DNA from: Flavobacterium sp. MC2016-06 | Lineage (GTDB): Bacteria > Bacteroidota > Bacteroidia > Flavobacteriales > Flavobacteriaceae | NCBI RefSeq assembly: GCF_009711165.2 | Contig: NZ_WMID02000009.1 | Span: 108,727 to 172,726 of the forward strand | Direction of reading: 5' to 3' | Length of the DNA: 64,000 nucleotides | In this document: positions 11,623 to 19,852 of the stretch, in pieces | Position numbering within the stretch: the first letter of the stretch is position 1 | How the letters are laid out: every line of letters begins with the position of its first letter | Made by a program: the position numbers and the translations under genes | The notes under the pieces: generated by a model | Told to the model about the DNA's origin: nothing | The model's database searches: none | Seen by the model: only the letters and a program-made list of their open reading frames with translations

Positions 11623-12060
11623 CTACTTCAAGTACAAATAATGATTATAATAATCAATAATCGCCTTTCCTTCCAGCAAAACATCCGCGCCAATAATGCC
11701 ATGAACAGGCTTAGTTTTGTACGATGCCAGAGCTTCATTAACATGCGAAAGATCAAAAATAACAATACTAAAATCTTTGTTTTTCCAGCTGCCAACCTGT
11801 AATTTGTTATGAGAAGAAATTTGAGTTTCCATTCCCGTTGCGCCAGCGCCAGAAGCCTTGGTTTTAGATTGCTTTGCCTGCAATTCAAAATGTTCAATAC
11901 TTTCAAACCCGATGCAGGAATTAGAAGCACCGGTATCTAAAATGAAACTTCCAGAAATACCATTGATTTTTGCCTTAATCGCTAAATGCTGTGTTTTGGT
12001 AATTTTGAATTTTATTTTTTGGTATTTTTCTTTTTTGAGAAGTTTTTGAAGATTTTCCAT
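11623..12060 (-). CDS. Retropepsin-like aspartic protease
   Basis: Small clan-AA aspartic protease domain (145 residues). The catalytic DTGAS motif with preceding FIL lies at about residues 42-46, and the C-terminal GIIGADVLLEGKAIID strand matches the second hydrophobic-hydrophobic-Gly motif of single-lobe retropepsins, which act as homodimers. No signal peptide or membrane segment is visible. The ATG overlaps the 3' end of the CHAT gene by 49 bp in another frame and no later in-frame ATG precedes the catalytic motif, so translational coupling to the CHAT gene is likely. Such proteases are common in Bacteroidota, but the fixed overlap with a CHAT gene is notable. The substrate is unknown; the CHAT or SprB neighbours are candidates by context only. 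Confidence 0.85.
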   Translation of the reverse strand: MENLQKLLKKEKYQKIKFKITKTQHLAIKAKINGISGSFILDTGASNSCIGFESIEHFELQAKQSKTKASGAGATGMETQISSHNKLQVGSWKNKDFSIVIFDLSHVNEALASYKTKPVHGIIGADVLLEGKAIIDYYNHYLYLK

Positions 12061-14663
12061 TTTTTATAGGGATTGAAAACCAAAAATAAACCAATTAGCG
12101 TCAATAAACTAATGATGTAGACGATATAATTTGAAGAATTTTCAGACTCAGAAATAGTTCCATAATACACAAAAGCACTCCAATAATAAGGTGATTTTTT
12201 AGCATTTGGAATATTCGGATCGTTTAGGAAATCTCTTTTAGCGTTAGCATTTGCTTCAAAATAAGGCTGTTTGTTTTTGATGTTTTTGTAGAAATCATCC
12301 ATAAAAACAGAAGTCGTATAATCATTTACTTTCCATAAAGAAAAAAGTAAATTCTGTGCGCCGGCAAACTGAAAACCTCTTGCAACGCTCATTGCACCTT
12401 CTGCTTTATACATTTTTCCAATTCCAGTTTCGCAGGCACTTAAAACCACTAAATCGGGATTTATATTAAGATTGTACAACTCCGAATATAATATTTCCTG
12501 ATCGTAGAATTTAATACTTGCAGGAGTTTCTAAATCGCCAGAAGAAGCGTGCGTGCTCAAATGTAGAATAGAATAATGAGAAGCATTCTTTTTGAAAGCA
12601 GCAAAACCAGCATCTGAATTTTCTAAATATTTTCCTTTAAAATTATTTCGAATGGATTCTAATTCTTTCTTCGAATAACTTAATTCAAAAGCGGTTTTCT
12701 CGAAAACTGGGAAAATCCCTAAAACAGTCTTTTCTGATTTTGAGATTGGTTTTGAATTTAGATAAATGTTTGCAGAAGTATTATATGCGATTTTGAAATC
12801 ATTCAATAAATAATGCATTTTTGCAAAATTGGTTGTGTTTGATTTGTTAGTAATTAAAGCTTCAAACGGCAGGAAATTTAAAATTCCGTCAGGAACAATA
12901 ACGAGATTTTGATAAAGATAATTGGTTGGTAAATTTAATAAATCATAAGCTGCTTTTCCAGCACTGTTGTAACCCGAAATGTCATTTGTAATCGAATTTG
13001 CATCGTTGAAGTAATCTATGAATCGCACAATTGTATACATTTTCCCATCACCTATAGGAACTCGATTTAGAAAAATTCGATTATTTTCTAAAATGAAATA
13101 ATACAATTTTTCAGCACCCATAAAATAATAAACCATAATCGCTTTATCATTTTTTAATTTTGAAAACAATGCTTTCAAATCGCAGTCTTCGGGAATATAA
13201 TCTGCCTTTTTAGATTGTGTTTCTTTCAGCGAAAGCATCAATTCACTTTGTTTCTTTATGAGTTGATTTATTTCTGAAATATTAGCTAAATCGCCCTTTT
13301 GCTGTTCTTTTAAAATGGAGTTATTTAAATTTTGGAGTTGAAATAATAACTGTTTTTCTTCTATTGAAGCATTTTTGATATTAGAACGATAACTTTTTAA
13401 AATTCCAGATTTTGTTCTTTCAGACAATTGAAAGGCTTTTTTTAAATAGTCAGCTTTGTTTTCCTTCTGGTATAAATCATTATAAATAGAAATACACTTT
13501 TCTGTTCGATTTCTTGCTCGCAGTTGTGCAATGATTTTTGAGTTTTCGTAAATCAAAGAATTCATTACTAAATCTTCAATATAAAAAGAAAGTTCAAATG
13601 CTTGTAATGCTTTTTTGGGTTGCTTAAATTGCAAGATTTCTGCCTGCAAATCGAGCGCATCAATTAAAACCGTTTCAGCATATAGCTGGTTCTGATTTGG
13701 GAGCGTATTTTTTGTATTATAATTAGGAATTAGAGTTCTAAAAACAATAGAAATTTGCTTTGTACTTTCATCGTATTTACTTTCATCAAAAAGCAATAAC
13801 GCTTTCTCGTAATACAATTTTGCAAGTTTTCTAGGCTGTTGATTTTTTGTTTCTAAAAACAGTTTTTCAGCTTTGTCTAAATAAAAATGCGCTATTTCGA
13901 AGTTTCTTCTTTGGCGGTTAAAAGAGGCGAGACTTCTATAAGAATTGGATAAAGTCTCCGATTGTTCTTTTTCATTTTTCAAATATTTTATGGAAGATTC
14001 AAATGCATTTTCAGCTTTTCTGCTTATTTCGGGAATTAATAGATTTCCACCTGAACTTAGTAAATAATTATTTCCTAGATTATTCAACAAAACGCCTTTT
14101 TGAGAATTTGATAATTTCTCTGTTTTCAAAGTATTTTCTAATAATTCAATTGCTAGAGAAGTTTTTCCAGAACTCTGATAAACATTAGACAAATTCAGAA
14201 TTGCGGCCACTTTCTGCGATTCATTTTTCTGTAGATTGGCAATAAAGTAATATTGTTTTATGGTGTTTTCAGCATTATCACAATCGCCCAAAATAGTATA
14301 TAAATTCCCCAAAGGTTTCAGACAATATTCAATTATATCGTAATTCTTAAGTTTGTTTATCTGATAAAGCTGCCAAGCCTTCTCGTAGCTTTTTATAGCA
14401 TTTCCAGATTGCCCAAATTGATTTTCGTAATAGGCTTTATTGCAGTTTAAAACCACAATTGCCAGAAGTTCAGCTGTAGATTTTGATTTAGAACTTTTCC
14501 AGAAATCAGCTTCAGTATTCGTTAAATTTTGTAACGCTTCCGCGGAAGGAGCAGCGACGAAACTATCAACAGCATTATATATTTTATCCTCTTGAGAAAC
14601 AGATTGCTGTCCGAATAAAATCAGAGTTGAAAAGAACAATATAAAGCAGTACAATTTTGTCAT
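12012..14663 (-). CDS. Exported TPR-CHAT (caspase-like) protein with C-terminal membrane anchor
   Basis: Protein of 883 residues. It opens with a signal peptide (MTKLYCFILFFSTLILFGQQ), followed by tetratricopeptide-type helical repeats to about residue 480 and a coiled-coil stretch. A CHAT (caspase HetF-associated with TPRs) domain fills residues about 550-840. The catalytic His lies in ILHLSTHASSGD and the Cys in VVLSACETGIG, both intact. Near the C-terminus one membrane segment (YIVYIISLLTLIGLFLVF) is followed by a Lys-rich tail. The predicted arrangement is a periplasmic TPR-CHAT body anchored in the inner membrane. It is flanked by a PKD/barrel gene upstream and overlaps the retropepsin gene downstream. 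CHAT proteins are cysteine proteases in several bacterial systems; the partner here is not known. Confidence 0.9.
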   Translation of the reverse strand: MTKLYCFILFFSTLILFGQQSVSQEDKIYNAVDSFVAAPSAEALQNLTNTEADFWKSSKSKSTAELLAIVVLNCNKAYYENQFGQSGNAIKSYEKAWQLYQINKLKNYDIIEYCLKPLGNLYTILGDCDNAENTIKQYYFIANLQKNESQKVAAILNLSNVYQSSGKTSLAIELLENTLKTEKLSNSQKGVLLNNLGNNYLLSSGGNLLIPEISRKAENAFESSIKYLKNEKEQSETLSNSYRSLASFNRQRRNFEIAHFYLDKAEKLFLETKNQQPRKLAKLYYEKALLLFDESKYDESTKQISIVFRTLIPNYNTKNTLPNQNQLYAETVLIDALDLQAEILQFKQPKKALQAFELSFYIEDLVMNSLIYENSKIIAQLRARNRTEKCISIYNDLYQKENKADYLKKAFQLSERTKSGILKSYRSNIKNASIEEKQLLFQLQNLNNSILKEQQKGDLANISEINQLIKKQSELMLSLKETQSKKADYIPEDCDLKALFSKLKNDKAIMVYYFMGAEKLYYFILENNRIFLNRVPIGDGKMYTIVRFIDYFNDANSITNDISGYNSAGKAAYDLLNLPTNYLYQNLVIVPDGILNFLPFEALITNKSNTTNFAKMHYLLNDFKIAYNTSANIYLNSKPISKSEKTVLGIFPVFEKTAFELSYSKKELESIRNNFKGKYLENSDAGFAAFKKNASHYSILHLSTHASSGDLETPASIKFYDQEILYSELYNLNINPDLVVLSACETGIGKMYKAEGAMSVARGFQFAGAQNLLFSLWKVNDYTTSVFMDDFYKNIKNKQPYFEANANAKRDFLNDPNIPNAKKSPYYWSAFVYYGTISESENSSNYIVYIISLLTLIGLFLVFNPYKKWKIFKNFSKKKNTKK

Positions 14664-14681
14664 TTAAAAGAGGTGATTTTT

Positions 14682-14771
14682 TTTGCCACGAATTTCACGA
14701 ATTTCCACAAATTTTTTGAGCCACTATTTTAAACTTTTTAATTCGTGAAAATTCGTGAAATTCGTGGCAAA
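14682..14771. repeat. Palindromic intergenic element, CACGAATT family
   Basis: Perfect 23-bp inverted arms (14682-14704 and 14749-14771, beginning TTTGCCACGAATTTC) enclose a 44-bp centre between the CHAT gene and the upstream PKD gene. Half-elements of the same family recur at 63791-64000. The next 50 bp (ctttcttcgtgtatctctgc...) is the kind of low-information filler typical of such elements in Flavobacterium. It separates two genes otherwise expected in one operon. Confidence 0.75.
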
Positions 14772-14823
14772 CTTTCTTCGTGTATCTCTGCGAAAACTTT
14801 GTGCATCTCTGTGTAATATACTA

Positions 14824-16776
14824 TTAAAACTTCCAGATTCCATAAAACTGAAAATAATTAAAATTCTGCTCAAAGTTAATGACGTACCTCGCGCCCAAAC
14901 TCGGGCCAATTCTTACCGCTCCAATAGTCAAGTCTAATAACAATCCAGTTTTTAAATTAGTAAACGAATTTTTTACAGCATTTGAATTGTTTACCGTTTC
15001 CAACACAATTTTATCCGAATCGCCTTCAAAAGTTTCAATTTTGATACTTTGATTTTCTTCTTGCGAAACATTGAAATTAGCCTGCAAACCCGCGCCAACG
15101 CCAATATAATTATTAATGTTGTAGCGAATAAGAACAGGAATTTCCCAATTCACGCTTTTATTTTCAGTGCTTGTAGTCGTTCGCTGTCTTTGTTTTACAC
15201 CATTTGCATTAGTAATAACGGCATCAACTACACTTTCGGCACTGTCGTATTTATTGATGCTGTTGAGCCATTCTGCCTGCCAATAAAAACGATAGGATTT
15301 AAAAGGAGAAATTGTCGCTCCAACAAAATAACTCGTCGAATTGTCTAAATCAGGATATAAATTGTAACCTGCTTTTGCACCAATCGATATTCCTGGAGAA
15401 AATCGGGTAGTGGCATAGTTGGTAATGATAGGTTCGTTTTTATCAAAAATAATGGCTGTTCTGCTTTTGGTTTTTACTTTATGAAAGTCTTTGTTAAACT
15501 TCATCGAATATTTTACAAAACCCTTTGTACTGTCTTTTTCCTGTACATTTTTCTGCTCACTTCCAGGCAGATAAATATTTTTGAAAGTAAAAAAGATTTG
15601 TTTTTGTTTAATAATCGTATCGAGGCAGCTTGTGGTTGGTTCTTCGCCTTTTGGACAAATTGGACATTCTGGATACATGCTTTCGATCTGAAATGTTTTC
15701 TTGTCAAACATGTCTGGAATATCCGTTTCCAGTCGAATCATTCTTGCTGGACCTTCGCCGTTGTTTTGAAAGCGGGTTTTAAAATTCACTCTTTTAAAAC
15801 GCACCAATCTATAACTCATAAAACTCCCATTAGAACCCATTTTATTTGGATCGTGAGACGTTACAATTTCCATTTCGAGGTTTTTTACTTTGTGGTTTTT
15901 AAAACTTCTATTTGGCACAAAAATCCCGCGCATGGTAACCGTAGCGCTGGTATCTTTAATCATTTCTGGAGTAGTTTTAAACGTATAAAAAATATTCCGA
16001 GTTTCACTTGGGTTTGCATCATCAAATTCTAAAACAGAAACATTATGATACGTTTTATGCGCATCGGCCAATGAAGCGTCGAGATCTTCTTCCGTCGTTG
16101 TGTTTCTGTATTTTTTGATTTTAAAAGTGTTTTCGGCAGAAGCCAAATACGACTTTGTATCATCAAGATCCTCAACCGAAGCGATAGTATTTTCTTTTAC
16201 CTCGCGTTCGTTAGCATAAGTTCTAAAATCGACTAATTCAAAATTATTGCTTTTAAACTGTTTCTCATTATAAAATAAATACAGTTTGCCGCTGGCAACA
16301 TAATTTTCTAAATTTTGATAACTCACAACAACTACCATTTCTTGTTCTGGAATTGGGTCACAGTTTTTTAAAATCGCAAAACCGTTTTGATCTGCTATTG
16401 ATGCGATGTCTTTGTAATTAGTATCGGTAATATCATTTACTGCAACTTTTTTAGGACGCGTTGCCGGAGGTTTTCCGTTGTCGTAATTGTTAGTTACGGC
16501 AAGTCTTGCGGTATAAGTTCCTTTGTTTTTATACACATGTTTTGGCTGTGCTTCTTTGCTGTAATGTCCGTCGCCAAGTTCCCATAAATAAGAATAACTT
16601 GGTTTTGGCGCACCAGCAATCGGAATTAAAGGCGGTGTTTCGGGTTTAAAAGTAACCTGATTTCCGTTTTGATTGTAAATGATATTGGCTCTTCGGGTGA
16701 TGGTGTCTTTTGCTTTGGTCTGCGAAAACGCCATTGTCGATAAAAGAAAAATTAAATAATAAAAATGTCTTTTCAT
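14824..16776 (-). CDS. PKD-domain protein with C-terminal outer-membrane beta-barrel
   Basis: Protein of 650 residues with a signal peptide (MKRHFYYLIFLLSTMAFSQ). A PKD domain follows at about residues 35-110 (YLWELGDGHYSKEAQPKHVY is the diagnostic stretch). The middle region has a Cys cluster (YPECPICPKGEEPTTSC) and is not recognised. The last 200 residues alternate hydrophobic and polar residues, with GAKAGYNLYPD, YFVGATISPF and a terminal Phe, as in small outer-membrane barrels. The protein probably sits in the outer membrane with its PKD part exposed. It is the first of the group PKD-barrel, TPR-CHAT, retropepsin, SprB-repeat, all on this strand. A plus-strand 183-codon frame inside it is treated as antisense noise. 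Confidence 0.8.
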   Translation of the reverse strand: MKRHFYYLIFLLSTMAFSQTKAKDTITRRANIIYNQNGNQVTFKPETPPLIPIAGAPKPSYSYLWELGDGHYSKEAQPKHVYKNKGTYTARLAVTNNYDNGKPPATRPKKVAVNDITDTNYKDIASIADQNGFAILKNCDPIPEQEMVVVVSYQNLENYVASGKLYLFYNEKQFKSNNFELVDFRTYANEREVKENTIASVEDLDDTKSYLASAENTFKIKKYRNTTTEEDLDASLADAHKTYHNVSVLEFDDANPSETRNIFYTFKTTPEMIKDTSATVTMRGIFVPNRSFKNHKVKNLEMEIVTSHDPNKMGSNGSFMSYRLVRFKRVNFKTRFQNNGEGPARMIRLETDIPDMFDKKTFQIESMYPECPICPKGEEPTTSCLDTIIKQKQIFFTFKNIYLPGSEQKNVQEKDSTKGFVKYSMKFNKDFHKVKTKSRTAIIFDKNEPIITNYATTRFSPGISIGAKAGYNLYPDLDNSTSYFVGATISPFKSYRFYWQAEWLNSINKYDSAESVVDAVITNANGVKQRQRTTTSTENKSVNWEIPVLIRYNINNYIGVGAGLQANFNVSQEENQSIKIETFEGDSDKIVLETVNNSNAVKNSFTNLKTGLLLDLTIGAVRIGPSLGARYVINFEQNFNYFQFYGIWKF

Positions 16777-16807
16777 ATCGAGGAGGTTTTTTTAGCCCTG
16801 ATGGGAG

Positions 16808-16852
16808 CGGCATCCTTTTTCTGGCTTCTTTAGACAGAAAAAGATACAGCGG
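16808..16852. repeat. Imperfect hairpin element upstream of the PKD/barrel gene
   Basis: The stem TCTTTTTCTG/CAGAAAAAGA forms within a GC-richer block (about 16797-16872, gccctgatgggagcggcatcc ... agcggacagcaggatt) that contrasts with the AT-rich surroundings. I recognise similar blocks downstream of many Flavobacterium genes, but only one copy is in this window. It lies between the PKD gene start and the lipoprotein terminator. Confidence 0.45.
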
Positions 16853-16909
16853 ACAGCAGGATTAGCTTCTGAAAATTATCAGAACTGATTGTAAAACAGA
16901 TTAAATGTA

Positions 16910-16942
16910 AAAAAAAGTGATGAGCAAATCACCACTTTTTCT
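16910..16942 (-). terminator. Terminator after the lipoprotein gene
   Basis: The hairpin AAAAAGTG ... CACTTTTT, with an inner GTGAT/ATCAC pairing, ends in a T-tract on the minus strand, 18 bp beyond the stop codon of the lipoprotein gene. It would separate that gene from the PKD/CHAT group. Confidence 0.7.
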
Positions 16943-16960
16943 TAAAAAGTATTTTGTAAG

Positions 16961-17944
16961 TTACTGAATAGCATTGATTGCTGCTACCAGTTGTGCTTCT
17001 GTACCGACTGTTGTTTCGGCAAGAGTGAAAGTGTAAACATCGCCCGCAGCTACTGTCACGCCTTTGATTGCGTAACGCCATTGACCATTATCTTCGGTTG
17101 CAAAAATCACGTGACAAGCTAAACCAATCGGAATTTGTCCGTAGTGTTCGCTAAACAATCCTGCAGCAGTATAAGTGTCTAATTTTGCCAATGCATTTGT
17201 TCCTTCGCCATCGTAAGACAAATAAATTGCACTGTTCGTATTATCATAACCATCAGGAGCATCTGCCAGAATAGTAGTTTTAGGTCTCGGATCACTGTAA
17301 AAACGGTCAACATTTGTCCATCCAAAGTTTCCAAAAGTCACATAGTAATTTGTTCCTTCACCTTGTACGCCGCCTTTTCCGTTTGTACCATCAGCATTTG
17401 CTTTAGCTTCTCTCCATACTAAATCCTCTTTTTCGTCAAGAGTACCATTCCATAAAGTCATAGTATTGTCTACGCCATCTGTTAAAGCAGCAGGAACAAT
17501 CATATTCATTGTACAAGAAGTTTGAAGCGCAACGCCGCCCTGAGTAGCTTTGATGTAGAATTCTCCTCCTGAGATTAACAGATTTTTATTTCCGTCTGCC
17601 ATAACTCCCATTGTAGGTTTGTTGGTAATCAACATATTTCCTTTGTCAAAAAGTTCGATATATTCAATATCTACCGCTCCCGTAACAGCTACACCATTTT
17701 TGGTTAAACAGCTTGCATTGATGTTTACTTTTACACCTTTGGCAGAAGTAAATGTGATTATGCCACTCACCGGAGTTACCGTAAAGTTTTGAGTGTTTTT
17801 CTTGATTCCTTTTTCGGTAATACCTTTAAAAGCAGCTGCCGTTGGAGGTAAGATCAAGTTGTCGTCGCCGTCGCTGTTATCGCAGCTTACTAATGTCGTT
17901 ATAGCGAATAATAAAAGTCCGATTGATTTAAAATTTGTTTTCAT
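16961..17944 (-). CDS. Predicted lipoprotein of the sigma/CHAT locus
   Basis: Protein of 327 residues with a lipoprotein signal (MKTNFKSIGLLLFAITTLVSC, lipid-bearing Cys at about 21) followed by an acidic tether (DNSDGDD). Acidic residues after the Cys are compatible with a Bacteroidota surface-export signal. The body is beta-rich and not recognised; it includes a GVKVNINASCLTKNG stretch like those of ZU5-like or carbohydrate-binding surface proteins, but I do not assign a family. Two copies of the ECF-type promoter motif lie directly upstream (17972-18005 and 18034-18067), making it the best candidate target of the divergent sigma factor. It ends at its own terminator. Confidence 0.75.
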   Translation of the reverse strand: MKTNFKSIGLLLFAITTLVSCDNSDGDDNLILPPTAAAFKGITEKGIKKNTQNFTVTPVSGIITFTSAKGVKVNINASCLTKNGVAVTGAVDIEYIELFDKGNMLITNKPTMGVMADGNKNLLISGGEFYIKATQGGVALQTSCTMNMIVPAALTDGVDNTMTLWNGTLDEKEDLVWREAKANADGTNGKGGVQGEGTNYYVTFGNFGWTNVDRFYSDPRPKTTILADAPDGYDNTNSAIYLSYDGEGTNALAKLDTYTAAGLFSEHYGQIPIGLACHVIFATEDNGQWRYAIKGVTVAAGDVYTFTLAETTVGTEAQLVAAINAIQ

Positions 17945-17971
17945 GATATTCAGTTTTAATAGTTAATTTTT

Positions 17972-18005
17972 AATAGATGTTAATTGCGGGGAAATTGTTA
18001 CCCCT
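17972..18005 (-). promoter_or_regulatory. Putative ECF sigma promoter P3
   Basis: The minus strand reads AGGGGTAACAAT, then at fixed spacing ATCTATT. There are 16 bp between AGGGGTAACAA and ATCTAT, a normal ECF -35/-10 spacer. The predicted transcription start is about 20 bp before the lipoprotein ATG at 17944. Confidence 0.65.
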
Positions 18006-18033
18006 GTTTTTACTTTAATTTTAGTTTTATATA

Positions 18034-18067
18034 AGTAGATCAACTGCGGTTAAAATTTGTTACCCCT
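18034..18067 (-). promoter_or_regulatory. Putative ECF sigma promoter P2
   Basis: The minus strand reads AGGGGTAACAAA, then ATCTACT at the same 16-bp spacing as P1, P3 and P4. It also shares the block AGTTGATMTACT with P1. It lies about 90 bp ahead of the lipoprotein gene, so that gene appears to have two tandem promoters. Confidence 0.65.
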
Positions 18068-18087
18068 CTTTTTGTTTTTTTTCGAAT

Positions 18088-18387
18088 TTATTTTGAAAGG
18101 CATTTATCTTCAAATAAATTCCCGTCTTCGTCTACTGCAACCAGAATGTTTTTTTTCTGTGAATGTGCTGCGATAAAATAAATCCAGACGATAGACCAAA
18201 GACCCAATGTCATAAAAGTGATACAGAGATGAAGAGGATGATTGATGGCTTTTTTTTCTTTAGATAAAACCACGTAAGGAAGTTTTTCGCTATGCTCAAC
18301 AATTACAAAACCATTTCTAATTTTGGTAGAAAGCATTTTCTGAAATTGATCTAGATTTTTGTCGTTTATAAATTGATAACTTTCCAT
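18088..18387 (-). CDS. Small single-domain membrane protein of the sigma locus
   Basis: Protein of 99 residues. The first half is soluble (residues 1-50). A hydrophobic segment then carries a HPLHLCITFMTLGLWSIVWI motif, resembling the short membrane domain seen in superinfection-immunity-like and related small bacterial proteins, followed by a charged tail. I do not assign a function. It starts about 34 bp downstream of the predicted start site of promoter P1 and stands head-to-head with the sigma gene, so it is probably co-regulated. A link to the sigma system is inferred only from the motif and position. Confidence 0.65.
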   Translation of the reverse strand: MESYQFINDKNLDQFQKMLSTKIRNGFVIVEHSEKLPYVVLSKEKKAINHPLHLCITFMTLGLWSIVWIYFIAAHSQKKNILVAVDEDGNLFEDKCLSK

Positions 18388-18427
18388 TTCTCTTAATTTT
18401 TTAATTGTTTTAAAAGATTGTTCTTTC

Positions 18428-18461
18428 AGTATATCAACTTGATTGTATAATTGTTACCCCT
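18428..18461 (-). promoter_or_regulatory. Putative ECF sigma promoter P1
   Basis: The minus strand reads AGGGGTAACAATT, then AGTTGATATACT. The 12 bases of the second block match P2 except for one, at identical spacing. It sits in the 129-bp space between the small membrane protein gene and the sigma gene. Confidence 0.7.
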
Positions 18462-18516
18462 TATTTTGAGATTTATTTAAGATTCTTTTCTACATTAGCT
18501 ATAAAAAGTTTTTTTT

Positions 18517-19098
18517 ATGGGCCAAAGTAAAATTCATCCAGACCAAATGTATATAGAAGGACTTGCTGCAAATGATTCGGCAATAATTCAGTCTATCTAT
18601 AAAAAGTTTGTTCCCAAAGTCGTTTTTTTTATCATGAACAATTCTGGAGATAAAGAACAAGCGCAGGATGTGGTGCAAGAAGTGATGATTTTACTGTTTA
18701 ATCAGGCTAAAGCCAAATCGCTTGAATTGACTTGCCCGTTTGATGCCTACTTTTTTTTATTATGTAAAAGAAAATGGCTCAACGAATTCAAAAAATCTTC
18801 TAACAAAGGGGTAACAATTACAGAAGACATTGTATCTATGAATGAATCTGCAATTGAATTGATTGGACATACAGAAGAGTTTGACGAAAAACAACAGCTT
18901 TTTGACACCATGTTTCAGAAATTAGGAGACAAATGCCAGGAATTATTAAAGCTGAGCTTTACCATTAAATCGATGGAAGAAGTTGCCGAAAAATTAAACG
19001 TTACTTACGGATATGTTCGTAAAAAGAAATCGTTATGTATTGGCCAGTTGACACAATGGATTCAGGAAACGAAAAACTTTAAATCATTAAAAAAATAA
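18517..19098 (+). CDS. ECF-type RNA polymerase sigma factor
   Basis: Sigma-70 family protein of 193 residues. Region 2 covers residues about 10-85 (AIIQSIYKKFVPKVVFFIM, then GDKEQAQDVVQEVMILLF, the core-binding and -10 recognition helices). Region 4 is at about 130-180 with a helix-turn-helix (MEEVAEKLNVTYGYVRKKKS). Region 3 is absent, as in group IV factors. It is followed after 6 bp by a membrane TPR protein with an anti-sigma-like N-terminus. Its coding sequence contains one in-phase copy of the promoter motif (18807-18840). The nearby repeated motif suggests it controls the divergent surface genes. Confidence 0.9.
   Translation: MGQSKIHPDQMYIEGLAANDSAIIQSIYKKFVPKVVFFIMNNSGDKEQAQDVVQEVMILLFNQAKAKSLELTCPFDAYFFLLCKRKWLNEFKKSSNKGVTITEDIVSMNESAIELIGHTEEFDEKQQLFDTMFQKLGDKCQELLKLSFTIKSMEEVAEKLNVTYGYVRKKKSLCIGQLTQWIQETKNFKSLKK
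18807..18840 (+). promoter_or_regulatory. Putative ECF sigma promoter P4, inside the sigma gene
   Basis: The plus strand reads AGGGGTAACAATT, then ATCTAT after the same 16-bp spacing seen in P1-P3, within codons for NKGVTITEDIVSMNE. It could drive the downstream membrane TPR gene separately, giving feedback by the anti-sigma partner. The reverse possibility is that coding sequence matches by chance, but agreement in both halves makes that less likely. Confidence 0.5.
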
Positions 19099-19104
19099 TT
19101 AGTC

Positions 19105-19833
19105 ATGAACGAAGAACGCTATATATTATTCGATCAATATCTTCAGGGCGAAATGAATGTTGAGGAAAGAACTAATTTTGAAAAACAACTGGCTGAAGAT
19201 GCTGCATTGGCTTCGGAATTGGAAACTTTTAAGGAAATGCATTTTCAATTAGAAAATAAATTTAAACATGAAGCCGAAAGAGAAGCGTTTACAGCAAATC
19301 TGACTAAAATATCAGACAAACATTTTAATAATAATACAAAACCAAAAGTTTTAGTGCTCAAGCCGTGGTATTACGCCGTGGCATCTTCTGTAGCCGTTTT
19401 GTTTGGATTGTTCTTTTTTAACTACGATCAGAATCCTAGTTTCGCAGATTTTAATCATCCAGAGAAAGCTTATTTTACAGAAAGAGGAGCGACAATTGGT
19501 CTTTTGAAAGTTGCAGAAACAGCTTATAATACTAAAAACTACGGAAAGGCAGTTAATGCCTTTGAGCAGATTTTGAAAGTAGAAAAAACACCCGAAATTC
19601 AATATTTTTACGGCGTTTCGTTATTAGAAGAAAATCAATTTAAGAAAGCCGAAACTATTTTTATAGATTTAAAAGCAGGAACGTCTGTTTATAAAGAAAA
19701 AGCAACTTGGAATCTGGCCTTATCAAAACTGAAACAAAAAGATTATAAAGGCTGTAAAGAAATCTTGCAGACTATTTCGCAAGATTATGAAAATTACGAT
19801 GACGTAGAAGAATTATTAGATGCATTAAACTAA
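19105..19833 (+). CDS. Membrane-anchored TPR protein, probable anti-sigma partner
   Basis: Protein of 242 residues. The N-terminal 80 residues (MNEERYILFDQYLQGEMNVEE...) match the short helical cytoplasmic domain of Bacteroidota anti-sigma-like proteins without a zinc motif. One membrane segment follows at about 90-110 (YYAVASSVAVLFGLFFF). The periplasmic part holds TPR-type repeats (AFEQILKVEKTPEIQYFYGVS and relatives). It starts 6 bp after the sigma stop codon, so co-translation is expected. Role is inferred: it holds the sigma factor at the membrane and senses through the TPR part, possibly through the TPR-CHAT protein. Confidence 0.78.
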   Translation: MNEERYILFDQYLQGEMNVEERTNFEKQLAEDAALASELETFKEMHFQLENKFKHEAEREAFTANLTKISDKHFNNNTKPKVLVLKPWYYAVASSVAVLFGLFFFNYDQNPSFADFNHPEKAYFTERGATIGLLKVAETAYNTKNYGKAVNAFEQILKVEKTPEIQYFYGVSLLEENQFKKAETIFIDLKAGTSVYKEKATWNLALSKLKQKDYKGCKEILQTISQDYENYDDVEELLDALN

Positions 19834-19852
19834 GCTTATTTTAACATTTAAG

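Noticed and set aside
11628..11930. 100-codon minus-strand frame overlapping the retropepsin
   Set aside because: It is in another frame of the protease gene, which has the DTGAS motif. The shadow is hydrophobic and has no motif.
15481..16032. 183-codon frame on the plus strand inside the PKD/barrel gene
   Set aside because: Antisense to a clear protein with domains. Its translation is a string of Phe/Trp/Ser with no start signal or domain. Such shadows are common opposite strand-rich coding regions.
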